From assembly GCA_019914945.1 (NCBI GenBank), contig CM034099.1, positions 19,928,704 through 19,992,703 on the forward strand: a stretch of 64,000 nt of DNA, in the 5' to 3' direction. Each line of letters begins with the position of its first letter. Within the stretch, counting starts at the first letter, position 1. This document shows, in pieces, positions 13,233-25,416 of this stretch. The notes under the pieces are model-generated. The model ran no database searches. It was given only the letters and a program-made list of their open reading frames with translations, and had not been told where the DNA came from. The stretch comes from Typha latifolia. Taxonomy: Eukaryota > Streptophyta > Magnoliopsida > Poales > Typhaceae. The position numbers and the translations under genes were made by a program.

Positions 13233-15445
13233 ATGTCCAAGCATTCATTGAAGTCGTTCTTCATGGCCTGCTGTGGAAAATTCGACGAGAGCTCAACGCA
13301 AAAAGGGAAGAGAAGCACCCTCTCGAGTTCCAATTCAAGGATGTCATACTCCAATCTTAGCAAGTCCTCAGGAACAATCTCCCCTGAGGACTTATCCTTA
13401 ACACTTGCAGGATCCAACCTCCATGTTTTCACCCTTGCTGAGCTCAAAGCCGTGACGCGCAACTTCTCCATGAGTAATTTCCTCGGTTCAGGTGGTTTCG
13501 GGCCAGTCTACAAAGGTTTTATCGACGAAAAACTGCGCCCCGGGCTAAAAGCGCAACATGTAGCAGTGAAGTATTTGGATTCAGAAGAAGGGCTGCAGGG
13601 CCATAGAGAATGGCTGGTAAGAACTACCACAATGCCTTGATCTAGTTTCTTGTAAGTGATTATGAGTTGTATGTTTTCTTGATGCTAAACCCTTTTTTTG
13701 TTTGTTTGTTATGTGATATGAATATCGCAGACTGAGGTTATCTTTCTTGGGCAATTGCGACATCCCCATCTGGTGAAATTGATTGGTTATTGCTATGAAG
13801 ATGATCACAGGATGATAGTGTATGAATTTATGACCAGGGGAAGCTTGGAGAACCATCTTTTTAAAAGTAAGTCTACTTTGCTCCTATTTTTCTTCTTGTC
13901 ATTTTAGGTTGAATTCAATTTGTAAGATAACAATTTTCGTGAATTTACAAACCATTTGCATTCGAAATGCAGAGAGTTCTTCAAGTTTTCCATTGGCAGA
14001 CTCGGGATTTCTTTCTCTATCATCCTGTTCCTAAAAAACTGTTCAGCAATCAGCATCAGTTCTAATCTTTATCAACTGCTTAAGTGCGCCACCTCACATA
14101 AAAAATTAGCCAATGAATCATTCTTAAATTTATCTGGATTAAGGCATTTATAGAAAGAAAATCTTGGAAGCAAGTCTAGCCAAAATTTTAATGTAATCCG
14201 TTACAACTGTCATTATCATTTTTGGCTTCTGAAACTTTACATCAGCACCACTAGAATTGACAGTTAGCAAAGCTATAGATGCATGGTTGAGTGCTGACCT
14301 TAATTTTATTATGGATTGCAGGGTTCTCTGCTTCTTTGCCATGGTCGACAAGAATTAAGGTTGCGGTCGGAGCTGCCAAGGGCCTCGCATTCCTTCATGA
14401 GGCTGAGAAGCCCGTGATCTACCGCGATTTCAAAGCTTCGAACATATTATTAGACTCGGTAAGTCTTTATCATGCTAGTCTCAACTCTCCATTAAATTTA
14501 TTCCACGAGATGGAGCAAGTCCAGCTAGCAGAACCTATTCTGATTAAACTTTTGATCGTGAGAGCAACAACGCTTAAATGCATCTCTCATCTACGTTTCA
14601 CTTCATTTCCATGACGACTAAATCCATTGCGCCTAGCTGACTGAATGTTTCTGAATCAAATTCTCAGGACTACGAGGCAAAGCTTTCGGATTTCGGACTA
14701 GCAAAGGATGGCCCTGAAGGAGATGACACCCACATCACGACGCGCGTCATGGGCACACAGGGCTACGCCGCGCCTGAATACATCATGACTGGTGTGCATC
14801 GCACCAACCTGCAAACGTACTTGATTCCAATTCAGCTGCAATTCATCCAAAACTAACATTAGCATCACTTGTCATTCAGGCCATCTTACTGCAAAGAGTG
14901 ATGTCTACAGCTTCGGAGTAGTACTCCTCGAGCTGCTAACTGGCCGGCGGTGCGTGGATAGGACGCGGCGAAGCCGAGAGCAGAACCTCGTGGATTGGGC
15001 CACGCCTTATCTGAAGAAGCCGGATAAGTTATACCGTATAATTGACCCCAGCCTAGAGTTGCAGTACTCTACCAAGGGTGCACAGAAGGCTGCTCTAGTG
15101 GCATACCAGTGCTTAAGCCGCACACCCAGATCAAGGCCTCGCATGAGAGAAGTTGTTCAGGCATTGGAGCCTCTTCTGGAGTTAAAAGATTGTGCACCTA
15201 CTGGACCCTTTGTGTACACAGTGGTGGTGAAGGATAGCAAAGATAAGGAGGTGGATACAAAGATTGAGACGAAGAATAAAGCGAGACACCAATGCCATCA
15301 ATATAGGCACAGGGTAAGGCATCCGAATGCAGCTGTTCACGCTGAGAGAGGACTCAACAGGGAGGTGGATGAGAATGGCTCCTATGTTACAACCCTTGGA
15401 CACTACCTGAGCTCCCCAAGCTGCAACCAGGAAAGAGGAGCGTAG
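13233..15445 (+). CDS. RIPK-like: Receptor-like cytoplasmic kinase, subfamily VII (RIPK/PBL-like)
   Basis: Five exons: 13233-13616, 13731-13866, 14322-14458, 14668-14791, 14880-15445. They total 1347 nt and 448 aa. RLCK-VII kinases relay signals from cell-surface receptors at the plasma membrane, often in immunity; RIPK itself phosphorylates the immune regulator RIN4. There is no signal peptide or transmembrane segment. The N-terminus ([15 protein letters not shown]) has Cys13/Cys14, possible palmitoylation sites, and no Gly2 for myristoylation. The kinase domain is complete: glycine loop GSGGFG (85-90), ATP-binding Lys113, catalytic loop YRDFKASN with Asp209, DFG Asp227, and activation-segment [10 protein letters not shown]. 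The [21 protein letters not shown] lead-in is typical of the RIPK/PBL group. The C-terminal tail of about 90 residues after the kinase is basic and His-rich, and variable in the family. The kinase looks active; which pathway it serves cannot be told from sequence. Confidence 0.92.
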
Positions 15446-17173
15446 ATTGTATCAAAGAACAAGTCCAATTAATTAGCTGTGTATATAAAGATGTCAGAAT
15501 GACAAACTGATAGGCTATTCGATTACTGTATCTATCATTTGTTGACTTTGTTGTGTGAAATTGAGAGCAATCTCAATGTGATGTTCCATCCTGATTAGAA
15601 ATATTATGGGTAATTAACCACTTATGATATCTTGGACGCTAATTAATTAACAAGTAATACGAACAAATTTTGCATATAAGACTTTCTTAGCACGAAGGAT
15701 CCGCAGTAGTCAAGCTCACCTGGATCAGCACATAGCAAACCAATATGCTTGATTGGCCTTTCTATGAATGTATAAAAGGTACAAAAATTTTAAATTTCAG
15801 AAGTTCAGTGTTAATGTCAGAGGAAGCATGTCTTAGTTCCAGGCGGCACCATTAATAATAACTCGAGGATGAAAAATTATGCAGGCCTAGTTCTGTTAGG
15901 ATTTAGTGGTGTCTTACTCTCCTCTTCCAGAGGGCTCTAACCTCTCCCTCATTATCGCTAGCGTGGCTGGAGAGAGAAGAAGTTCTCCTCCCTGCATATA
16001 GAGGTCTTCCTATCAAATTCTCTCGGCCTTCCTTCAATTCCTCTCTCTCTTTTTCTTTTCTTTTTTCTTACAAATTTATTCCACCTGAGGTGAAAATATA
16101 TTAGATTAAGTTTAACCTGGCCTGAATCGGATTAGATATGGGTGAAAAAACTTTACTCGATGACGGATAGAGTATACAGATAGTGAATATTCATTTAGTC
16201 GTATTCTATACACAACTAGTAAATAATCGGTATTATTCTAAACCCCAAAATCCTCTAGCCAACTAGACCAATTAATAATTTAATTTCACTAACCCTACTT
16301 TTAAAAATCTTATCAATATCTAAAAACTATGGACTCTCAATATATATATAAATATCGGTTGAGGACTATCGCATCTTTATCCGATTCATTTTCACCCTCC
16401 TGTCTCTCCTCGAGCAAAATATGATGTTGCTGGAACCACTTCTTGAAGAAATAAATTATCTCTCGTACGAAACATTTTAACTTAGTTCTTATAGAGATTT
16501 CTTATCAAAATAATAATAATAATATATATATATATATAAAGCAGTATACATTTGATTGAGCGGGCCGATAAGTGTACAGCTTCGTTTAAAATTAATCATA
16601 AATCTAACTCATTAAATCAAGCTCGGCTTATTTAGTTTCAATTCGAGCTTACTTGCTCCTATCTCGAACCTAGAGATAAGCACAGTCAAACAGAGCTTGT
16701 TTGCGACTTTATTGGTTCGGCAGCCTTATCTTATCTGGTATAACGAAGTATAAATAAGTTAACCCCACAATCTTCCTGTACATTACATTACATTTATGGG
16801 AAGTAACACCAACTAATACTGGGGATATGAATTTCTTTCCGAAAAGGACTCGAATGGTGTAACCACATCTTTATCCAAGCGAAATCCCCGCGCAACCCAC
16901 AGGAAGCACGATGGCGTTGTATATAATGGTTGGCATCTTGCACAGTGACTATCTAAAGGTGAAAACTTCCACCATATATAGCATTAAGATGGAGACGGGA
17001 ATTGTTTAATAATTACAACAAACTCTCATTCCAATTGTTCATAGCTAAAGTTTACATCACTACTATATTTATTGCCACGCCCACACATATATAGTTCCCT
17101 ACTGGAACATAAAAGCGACCACCTTATTATATATAGCTCACGCTATTACCCAACAACAACAACGACAATTAAC
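15446..17173. other. Intergenic region between RLCK and P450 gene A
   Basis: No gene supported. The first few hundred bases are RLCK 3'UTR. A stretch at about 16550-16740 carries the aagctcggctt / attcgagctt words that recur around other transposon-like pieces in this window. The last hundred or so bases before 17174 are the 3'UTR of P450 A. Confidence 0.45.
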
Positions 17174-19328
17174 TCACAGTACTCCATATAGATGACTCGG
17201 TAGCTTCGGCTCGACGACGGCCTCAAGCGGCACCTTCCTCGGAGTGGACAGCCCAAAGATCTCCTCCATGCACAGTTCCTCCACCTTCATCCCATCAGGC
17301 AACCTCCATGCGAAGCCATGAAGTAGATTAGCCAAGCTCACCTGGATCACCTTAAGTCCAAGATTATAACCAGGGCACATACGCCTTCCCGACCCAAACG
17401 GCAACAACTCAAAGTCTTTTCCCTTGACATCTATCGGGCTGCCTAAGAACCTCTCCGGCCTGAACTCGTGAGGTTTGTCCCAAATCTCGGGGTCTCGTGC
17501 AATTGCCCAAACGTTGACGAGCACGCGCGTTCCGGCGGGGATGTCGTAGCCGTCGACGGTGGAGTCTTCGCGGGAGAGGCGAGGGGCGAGCATCGGCCCG
17601 ACAGGGTGCAGCCTCATGGTTTCCTTGATGATGGCTTCGATGTAGGGGAGGCGGTGGACTTCCTTCTCTTCCACCCACTTGTCTCGGCCGACGACGCGGT
17701 CGAGCTCCTCAGTGGCCTTGGCGAAGATTACCGGGTTCCTGAGGAGCTCGGAGATGGCCCACTCCACTGTCACGGCGGAGCTCTCTGTGCCTCCGGCTAT
17801 CAGGTCCTATAGATGTCGTTGTGCACCGGTGGTTAGCTTGATAAATTGGAAGGAAGAAAGGTATTCGTTAAACTTACACTATATAAGTAGGATTAACTAC
17901 TTATACACCTCATGAATTGCAAAAATTAAATAATAAAAATGAATTTCACTTTATTTTATTTTTTTCGACTTCTTTCCTTTCAAGAAAAGAGTCGCTTTAT
18001 AGCAGTTGAAAACGAGTTGCACTAAGATTTGTCACCATCTTTGGAGACCGAGGAGAGAAAAATTAAAGACGAGACTTGAATAATAGTCTTTCTTTTTTTT
18101 AACTGTACAGAGTTCAACTCGTGAATAATTGCAGCTAACCACCACGTGACATCGGAATCCCATATTGCGTCGACCACCTCCTGAAGAACTCATCACTCAT
18201 ATGACGTTTTAGCTCTTTAAAATAGTCTGAATACGTAATAAGCACTTCTATTCTGATCCAAAATATATAAGGTTCACTAGTTTGATGATTACGTATTGAG
18301 AGTTTTGGATTACGCTACGGTATATAGATAAGCAGTAAGCTGCAATTAATTAATCAAAAACATTTATACATATTAATAAAAATCTATATATGTAGAAAAT
18401 AAAATCTCACCTGAGTAAAACCTTTGATTCCTTCTCTCTTGAGCTGGACCACCAAATTAGGATCATCCGCAAGTTGCAGCAACACGTCCACCGTGTCCTT
18501 GGCCACGAAATCGTCACCCGCCTTAAAACGCCTCTCATTGTGCTCATCAAGCACATGCTCGAGAAACCTATCAAACTTCTTGCTTAGACTCTTCATCCTC
18601 CTAATATAACCTTGCAAGTCCAAGAAGTCCAACCAAGGGATCGAGTCCCCAATGTTTAACACCCCATTAAGCAAGAACAACTCATCGAGCATCCACTTGA
18701 ACTCCTCCGGCGACACTATCGACCCCTCCGACTCATCCAGATACTTCTTCCCCAACACCATCCTACTAATAATGTTAAGGTTAGCGGTAAAAAGGTAATC
18801 CTTAAGTAACACCTTCCTCCCCGAAGATTTAAACAATCTTATTAGAAGTGCCTTTACCTCTTCTTTCCTTATGCACTCATATGAGTCGAGTCTTTTAGCA
18901 CTAAAGAGTTCTGTGAGGCACATCTTACGTGCTTGACGCCAGTATGGGCCGTAAGGGGACCAAGTGATGTCGGAGTAGTTGTAAGTGGTGTACTTCCCGG
19001 CTGCGGTTTTGGGGCGGTCGACGAAGATAACGTCGTGGGTCTTGAGGAAGAATTTAGCCATGTCGACGGACGAGCCGACGACGACGGGGAAGGAGCCGAA
19101 GCGGAGGTAGAGGAGTGAGCCGTACTTTTGGGAGAGCTCGTGGAGAGAGCGATGAGGAAGGGAACCGATAAGATTAAGATTTCCAATCACCGGCCACGGT
19201 TTCGGGCCGGGAGGGAGGTTATACTTGCGGCTGCGGCTGCGGCAACGGCAGCGGCTAAGGAGGGTTTTGAGGAGGAGAATGGAAGATAGTATGGTGGCGA
19301 AGTGGGTGAGCCATGTTGGTAATTCCAT
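17174..19328 (-). CDS. CYP92C-like: Cytochrome P450 A, CYP92 family (CYP92C/TMTT synthase-like)
   Basis: Two exons, 19328-18411 and 17806-17174 (918 + 633 nt), giving 516 aa. The intron is phase 0 at the I-helix (GFTQ|DLIAGGTESS), the usual place in this clan. P450s are heme monooxygenases anchored in the ER by an N-terminal helix, seen here at MELPTWLTHFATILSSILLL, followed by a basic stretch and the proline hinge LPPGPKPWPVIGN. Motifs: C-helix WRQAR (Trp130/Arg134), I-helix AGGTES, ExxR (KETMR), PERF, and heme loop PFGSGRRMCPG with ligand Cys450. The sequence closely resembles monocot CYP92C enzymes, some of which form the homoterpenes DMNT and TMTT from nerolidol and geranyllinalool. The substrate here is inference; CYP92 members also have other roles. 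The gene is intact and is the first of the tandem array. A TATATATA at 19386-19393 is a plausible TATA box. Confidence 0.9.
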
Positions 19329-19385
19329 TGTTTTGTTGATGTACTAAAGTATGGTTTTGGAGTACTTAAGAGATGGTTGTGGTAG

Positions 19386-19393
19386 TATATATA
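19386..19393 (-). promoter_or_regulatory. TATA box of P450 A
   Basis: TATATATA on the minus strand, about 60 bases upstream of the ATG at 19328. Confidence 0.5.
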
Positions 19394-19724
19394 GATGGAA
19401 GGGCAGTGGATTTTAGGTTTCAAAAAGACTGTCGGTTGACCCATTTAGGCTAATGAAATGGAATGGACAAGCTGAATGATTGATGCATTTAGCAAGGATT
19501 CAGTCTATTGTTTAATTAGGTTAAATTACTGATATTCTTCTTCTTTTTTTTATAACCAAAATGAGTATTTAGAAATATATTTATTGGTTTAGTCCACATA
19601 CCAAACTTCCTACAAGAAGGGCCTATTATGGCCATGTTAGTAATTTACCAAAAATTCTCTAAATAATTCGATTATTTATCAAAAATTCTCAAATAGTGAA
19701 AGCGTTGAACTTTTCGCTGTATCT

Positions 19725-20195
19725 TTTGAGCTCGTGTTTAGAGCAAGTAAATATTCCAACTCCTTAATTTTTTAGTTCTAGTTTACTTTATAAATAAAAT
19801 TAATTCTAAAATAAATATTATTTTTGTATTCTTAAAATAAAATTTTTACTTAAGAAATAACTATTCTTATGTTAACTTGTATTCTAGAATAAAAGTATAA
19901 TAATTATTTTTGATATAATATAATTTTTTTTTTAAAAAATAATAAAATTATATTTTATTTTTTATAAAATTACCGTGAATACATATTGATTTAATATAAA
20001 ATAGGTTATTATGATAGATATCAATGATAAATTAGTAATTGAGTTAGTGTATGGTATAAAATATAATTTTAATAAATAATATTTATATTTTAAAATAAAT
20101 TATTATAATATTTAACTGTTATTTAGAATAAGAAATTATACCCTAAAATAAAATAAAAAAATATTCTTAAAATGAACTGTGGCTTAGGGCTTTCT
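19725..20195. mobile_element. AT-rich MITE-like element (copy 1)
   Basis: The core (tagtgtatggtataaaatat and following) is nearly repeated at about 23630-23700 inside the P450 B intron. Both copies are bounded by short words resembling gagc/cttag and ttattttaag. It carries no coding sequence. Boundaries are approximate. Confidence 0.4.
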
Positions 20196-20289
20196 CTTTC
20201 CTCTAACTCTCTGAAGTGTGATGTGAACAATTCAGTGCTCACATTCTTAAATTTAAAATTTCAGATCTCAGTGTATATTAGTTAGAATC

Positions 20290-21790
20290 GGAAAAGAGTT
20301 TTGGAGTCAGCGACCTTTGGCTGAGTAAATTAAGCAAATTGTTGTAAAAGAAGTTGATGAGAACCGTGCTATCCTCTATTTTAAAAAGCTGATCGAAGAG
20401 TTTAATGCTTATAGTATTTGAAAAAAGTATTAAATTATTTTATAATTTTTTTCACACATAAAGCACTAAATATTTCAGCATAATAAACTAATGACGTGTC
20501 AATGGACTAGGCCAAAAGAGATAACTTTTGGTATTTAAGCTTAGTGGGAGGATCAAAACGGTAAATTTCTAAGGTAGTCTATTTTTTATATCATTATTGA
20601 TATAAAAAATGATTTGATATTTTGATTGGACAAATTAATAAATTGTAATGACTAACAAAAAAAAATGTATAGCCTCAACAGGTAAAAATTTATTACACAA
20701 GACAAATATATACAGTTCCATATGTTTAACTATAAAATTACTTTAAAAATATTATATTATTAAATTAAAAATATATACAGTTCCATATATTTAACTATAA
20801 AAATTTTGGAAATTTGGACAAATTGGTGCCACTTGATAGAATCTTTCTTTTTTAACCTGATAGAGTCATTTTTTATTATTTTTATTTTAAAAAATACTTG
20901 ATAGAGTCATAAGCAGCTAAATCTAAATTCCATACCACTTCATTCCCGAACCACCTTTGAAGAAATCGTCACTCATATGTAGACAGGATCATCGGGCGGG
21001 TCGGACTTTTCGGGCCAATCGAACTTAAGCATTTATTCATAGTTCGACCCACCAATTACTCAAGTCGGGTCGGATTCGGGCTGGGCTAAAATAGTCTAGC
21101 CCGTTACCGCCCGTTGGCCTGTAAGAGATCGAGCTAGCCGATCGGGCCGGGCCAGCCCGACCCACCAATCATTTGGCCCAACTCACATTTTAGCTATTTT
21201 TTATTTTTTTTACTATTAGCTTATTTTTTTTTAATTATTTATATTCCTCTATTTGAAAATAATAATAATAAAAAATTAAAAAAATAAATGTGTGCTTAAA
21301 TAAATGTAAAATGGTATATTTTTAAAATTTTAGTTGGTAGCAGAACGGGTAAATACTATAGCAGAACGGGCGAGCTTAGTTGCGGGCCAAACGGACGGGC
21401 TTTCTGGCCGGGTCGAGCGGGCAAAAGGTTGGCCCGTGCTGCTCATGAGTAGTTCGGGCTCGGGCCGGGCCGAGCCGGGCCTAAATCGGATCCGGGCCAA
21501 ACTTAGCCTAGTCCAAACCGGGCCGAGCACGGACAAGCTGGCCCTTTGATCACGTCTACTTATGACGTTTTGACTCTTTAAAATAGTCTCATGTACATAT
21601 TTCACTCCTGTTCTGTTCCAAAATATATATTAAGGGGGTAACTTATCTGATGATTACTGAGAGTTTTGGACTCATAAGGGGGGGGCTCAATAAGGACCGT
21701 TGGATTACGCTACACAATATAGATAAGCAGTAAACTGCAATTAATCCAAAACATTTATACATAATAATAAAATTCTATGTACAAAATAAA
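20290..21790 (-). pseudogene. Relic 1 of a lost CYP92 copy (intron/flank sequence only)
   Basis: Bases 20825-20978 and 21560-21790 align by eye with the exon-1-proximal intron of P450 A (about 18080-18400): both have agaa.tc.tcactcatatg, tctttaaaatagtct, gatgattac...gagagttttgga, and agataagcagtaa.ctgcaatta. The match stops near 21790, just where the exon 1 donor would be. Bases 20290-20830 match 27490-28020 in relic 2. No P450 exon sequence remains, so I read this as a duplicated copy whose exons were deleted. A later transposon insertion (20979-21559) interrupts it. Confidence 0.55.
20979..21559. mobile_element. Non-autonomous DNA transposon with 13-bp terminal inverted repeats
   Basis: The left end is GTAGACAGGATCA and the right end, reverse-complemented, is GTAGACGTGATCA: 11 of 13 match. 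The interior is rich in GGGCCGGGC-like words on both strands and has no transposase. The paralogous intron segments at 18190-18215 and 28190-28215 read straight through (actcatatgacg) without it, which fixes the boundaries. The flanks (catat / ttatg) suggest only a short imperfect target duplication. It is probably hAT-like; the class is uncertain. Confidence 0.6.
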
Positions 21791-21799
21791 ACTTTCTTC

Positions 21800-22651
21800 A
21801 TTTTTACAAGTGCCCGTGGACTAAAAATATTCATTCAGAACTTAGAGTATAGTTAAATCTTGTCAACGGATCATCTATTCTCCCCTGATACAATTTGGAG
21901 CTTGTAGTAGCGTTAGTGCCACTCGAGAAACAAACTTTAATCTTTTAAGGATATAAAAATAGACTAATAGACCATCAACTTGTTCTACCCACCGAATTAA
22001 CTACCTTAATTACCAAACCTCAGTTCACTTGGATAATAAGAATAATATTTCTCTGGAATAAACATTATTATTATAGTGCAGTAAGTAAATAATAATTTAG
22101 ATTCTTTTAGTATACTAATTCGTTATTCTTTTTACTCTTATTCCATACAATATTTAAAAATTAATTAATAATAATTTAAAATTATTTTGTTTTAAATTAG
22201 ACAACACCTAATTACTATTAATTTACATCCAATCATAGTTTAAAATATCTCTAATTTCTAAAATAAATTTACTATTTTTTTTATTTTAACATCAACTTTA
22301 CATCACATTATCACAATAAATATAATTATTACTCCTTCTACTAGTATTCAACTAAATAATAAAATAATTGATACTGGTATTAGCCCTCTTCTTCTAATAT
22401 TAAAAATTAGAATATATATTTTTTAATTTGGTCTTTATTTCACAGGTGAAGGGAGCTTAAAGTGATCAAAAGAACATTCATAAGGTAACGAAATATATTA
22501 CATGACAAGCCCTTGTTCCAAGTGTTCATAGCTATAGTTACCATACATAACTCCCTAATTCAAACTTAAAAGCGACCATCTTATTATGACAGACCGAACC
22601 ATTATTTCTACTATGATACTATTACATTTCTCCAATTAAACCAACAACAGC
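21800..22651. other. Intergenic region downstream of P450 B
   Basis: AT-rich, no gene. The part from about 22450 is the 3' flank/UTR of P450 B and is duplicated at 29390-29590 beside pseudogene C. Confidence 0.5.
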
Positions 22652-25354
22652 TCACAGTACTTCATAAAGATGACTCGGTAGCTTCGGCTCGACGACGACC
22701 TCGAGCGGCATCTTCCTCGTCGTGGACAGCGCAAACGTCTCCTCCATGCACAAATCCTCCACCTTCATCCCGTCAGGCAACCTCCACGCGAAGCCATGAA
22801 GCAGATTAGCCAAGCTCGCCTTGATCACCTTAAGCCCAAGGTTATGACCAGGGCACATACGCCTTCCCGACCCAAACGGCAACAACTCAAAGTCTTTTCC
22901 ATTGACATCTACCGAGCTGCCCAAGAACCTCTCGGGATTGAACTCGTGAGGTTTGTCCCAAATCATGGGATCGCGTCCAATCGCCCAAATGTTGACGAGC
23001 ACGCGCGTCCCAGCGGGGATGTCATAGCCGTCGACGGTGGCGTCTTCGCGGGAGAGGTGGGGGGCGAGCATCGGCGCGACCGGGTGCATCCTCATGGTCT
23101 CTTTGACGACGGCTTCGATGTAGGGGAGGGAGTGGACGTCCTTCTCTTCAACCAACCGATCTCGGCCGACGACGCGGTCAAGCTCCTCGGTGGCCTTGGC
23201 GAACTTTTCCGGTTGCCTGAGGAGCTCGGAGATGGCCCACTCTACTGTAACGGAGGTGCTCTCAGTGCCTCCTGTTATCATGTCCTACTTATGTTGTACA
23301 ACGGTGGTTAGCTTACTAAGTCAGGAAGAGATGTTTTAAAGGCTAGCTTACACTATTTTAAGTAGAATTAACAAGTTTGCACAACCTGTTCCTTAAGGTA
23401 CTGTGAATATGACTAATTTTAGAATGGTTATTCATTTTTTTTTTTAAGATGAGTTCTTTATTTTAAGAATAACAATTATTATGTTCAGTTATATTTTAAA
23501 ATAAAAATATATAATAATTATTTTTGATATAAAGGTAAAAGAATATTTTATTTTTTATAAACATAAATGTCTTTTAAATTGAGCAGATTAAGGAGATAAA
23601 TTTGAAGGGTAAATTAGTAATTATGTTAGTGTGTGGTATAAAATATAATTTTGATAAATAATTTTATATTATAGAATGAAGTTATTATGATGTTTAGCTG
23701 CTATAAAAAAATATTTCTAAAATAAACAAGCGCTCATTTATTTACGTTACAAAGGAGTAAATTGTGTGTTTATATATATTCTAAATAGGTGATGAGTGTT
23801 AGGCTAAATTAAACAGGTTATGGGCCAAATGAAATAGCCTAAGAGTGGAGCCAAAAATGGAGCAACAGCCCAGTGCATTGGCTCCATATATATTATAATA
23901 ATAATATAATATATATTATTATATTAGCTATTTTAAATTGCTTAATAGATCATCTTAATGTTATTATTTTTTATTAAAAAATATATGGTTAGAAAATTCT
24001 CATCGAGATCTTTAAAATAAGATTAATATTCAATAGTTTTATAAGTAATTTTAAATTACTAATTTTTTAATTAAATGACCAGTACGATTTTGGGATAAAC
24101 GAGTATTACACGACATTATGATTGCTTGTGTGATACTACACAATATGACGATAGATGATGAACGGGACGAGGAACTCGATATTATTGATTCTACTCAACT
24201 TCCGGTCATTGAAGAGCTTAAAGCCAATGATGATAAACGATTTCAACGATTCCTTACGCAACATAGGAAGATCCAAGATAGAGAGGCTCATTTTGAGCTT
24301 CGAAATGCACTTAATTGAACACTTATGGAAGAGGCACGGGAATGAAGGAATATAAATTTTAATGTAATTTTTATTTGATGTATTTCATATCTAATGTATT
24401 TTAATTTTTAATATTTACATTGGGGATAATTTTGAGTAATTATATTTTAAGATACATAATTTATTAGACTCGTTTTTATAAATAATAAAAATATTAAAAT
24501 TGAAATTAATTCAAAAATAATTTAATATTAGACTCATTTTAAAGGTCTCGATGAGACCTTTCCAATGGTATTATTTTTATTAAAAACTAATTAGTAAAAT
24601 TAATTATATACTCAGTTTAACTAACTAAATTATTTAATAAAGGATACAAATGGAATTAAAATTATTGAATATAATAATTATTCGATAATTTTGGCATTTT
24701 CAAAAAGTTGATATAACAAATAAAGCCCGGCTCCATTTTTATGGTGGGGCTCCAAATTTTGAGCCAAATTGGAGATGCTCTGATAGGTAAGTTTCTAAAG
24801 TAAATTATCGGTAAGGATGAATTTTTTGTCATCTTATCCTAACTTGTAAGCCAAATCAATCTGACCCCCCCTCCCCCCGTATTTCAGCTAATTAAAAGAA
24901 GATCAGTTATAAATTCTCTTATCCTGCCTAAGCAAGTCTTCTAGCTCCTCCAACAGCTGAGAGTCAATAAGCCACACCATGCGCCTGGCCATTAGCATAC
25001 CCAATCTGACCTTTCGAGTAACAACAGGGAACAGTACCAATCTAACCGTTGGAGATAAAATGGATAGTGATGGAGATGGAGGAATTCGGTAGGACGTGGG
25101 GAGGGGGGAGAGAGAGAGAGAGAGAGAGCAAATAAGGCTAGCTACGTTGTAGGATTCTCCTTGAGATTTAAGTCCTTAAATAAGATTTACTGGATTTCTT
25201 TAACTAGGGAGGAAGAGAACAGTATCTTAGGAACAAAGGACAACATGTCATGCTGATATAAGGAGCTGGTAGACGTCAACAATAGTGGTGCTGGGTGCTG
25301 ACTCGTTGATTACTCAATACTTTTATAAGAGCCAAAGTCACACATACATACACA

Positions 25355-25416
<62 letters not shown>

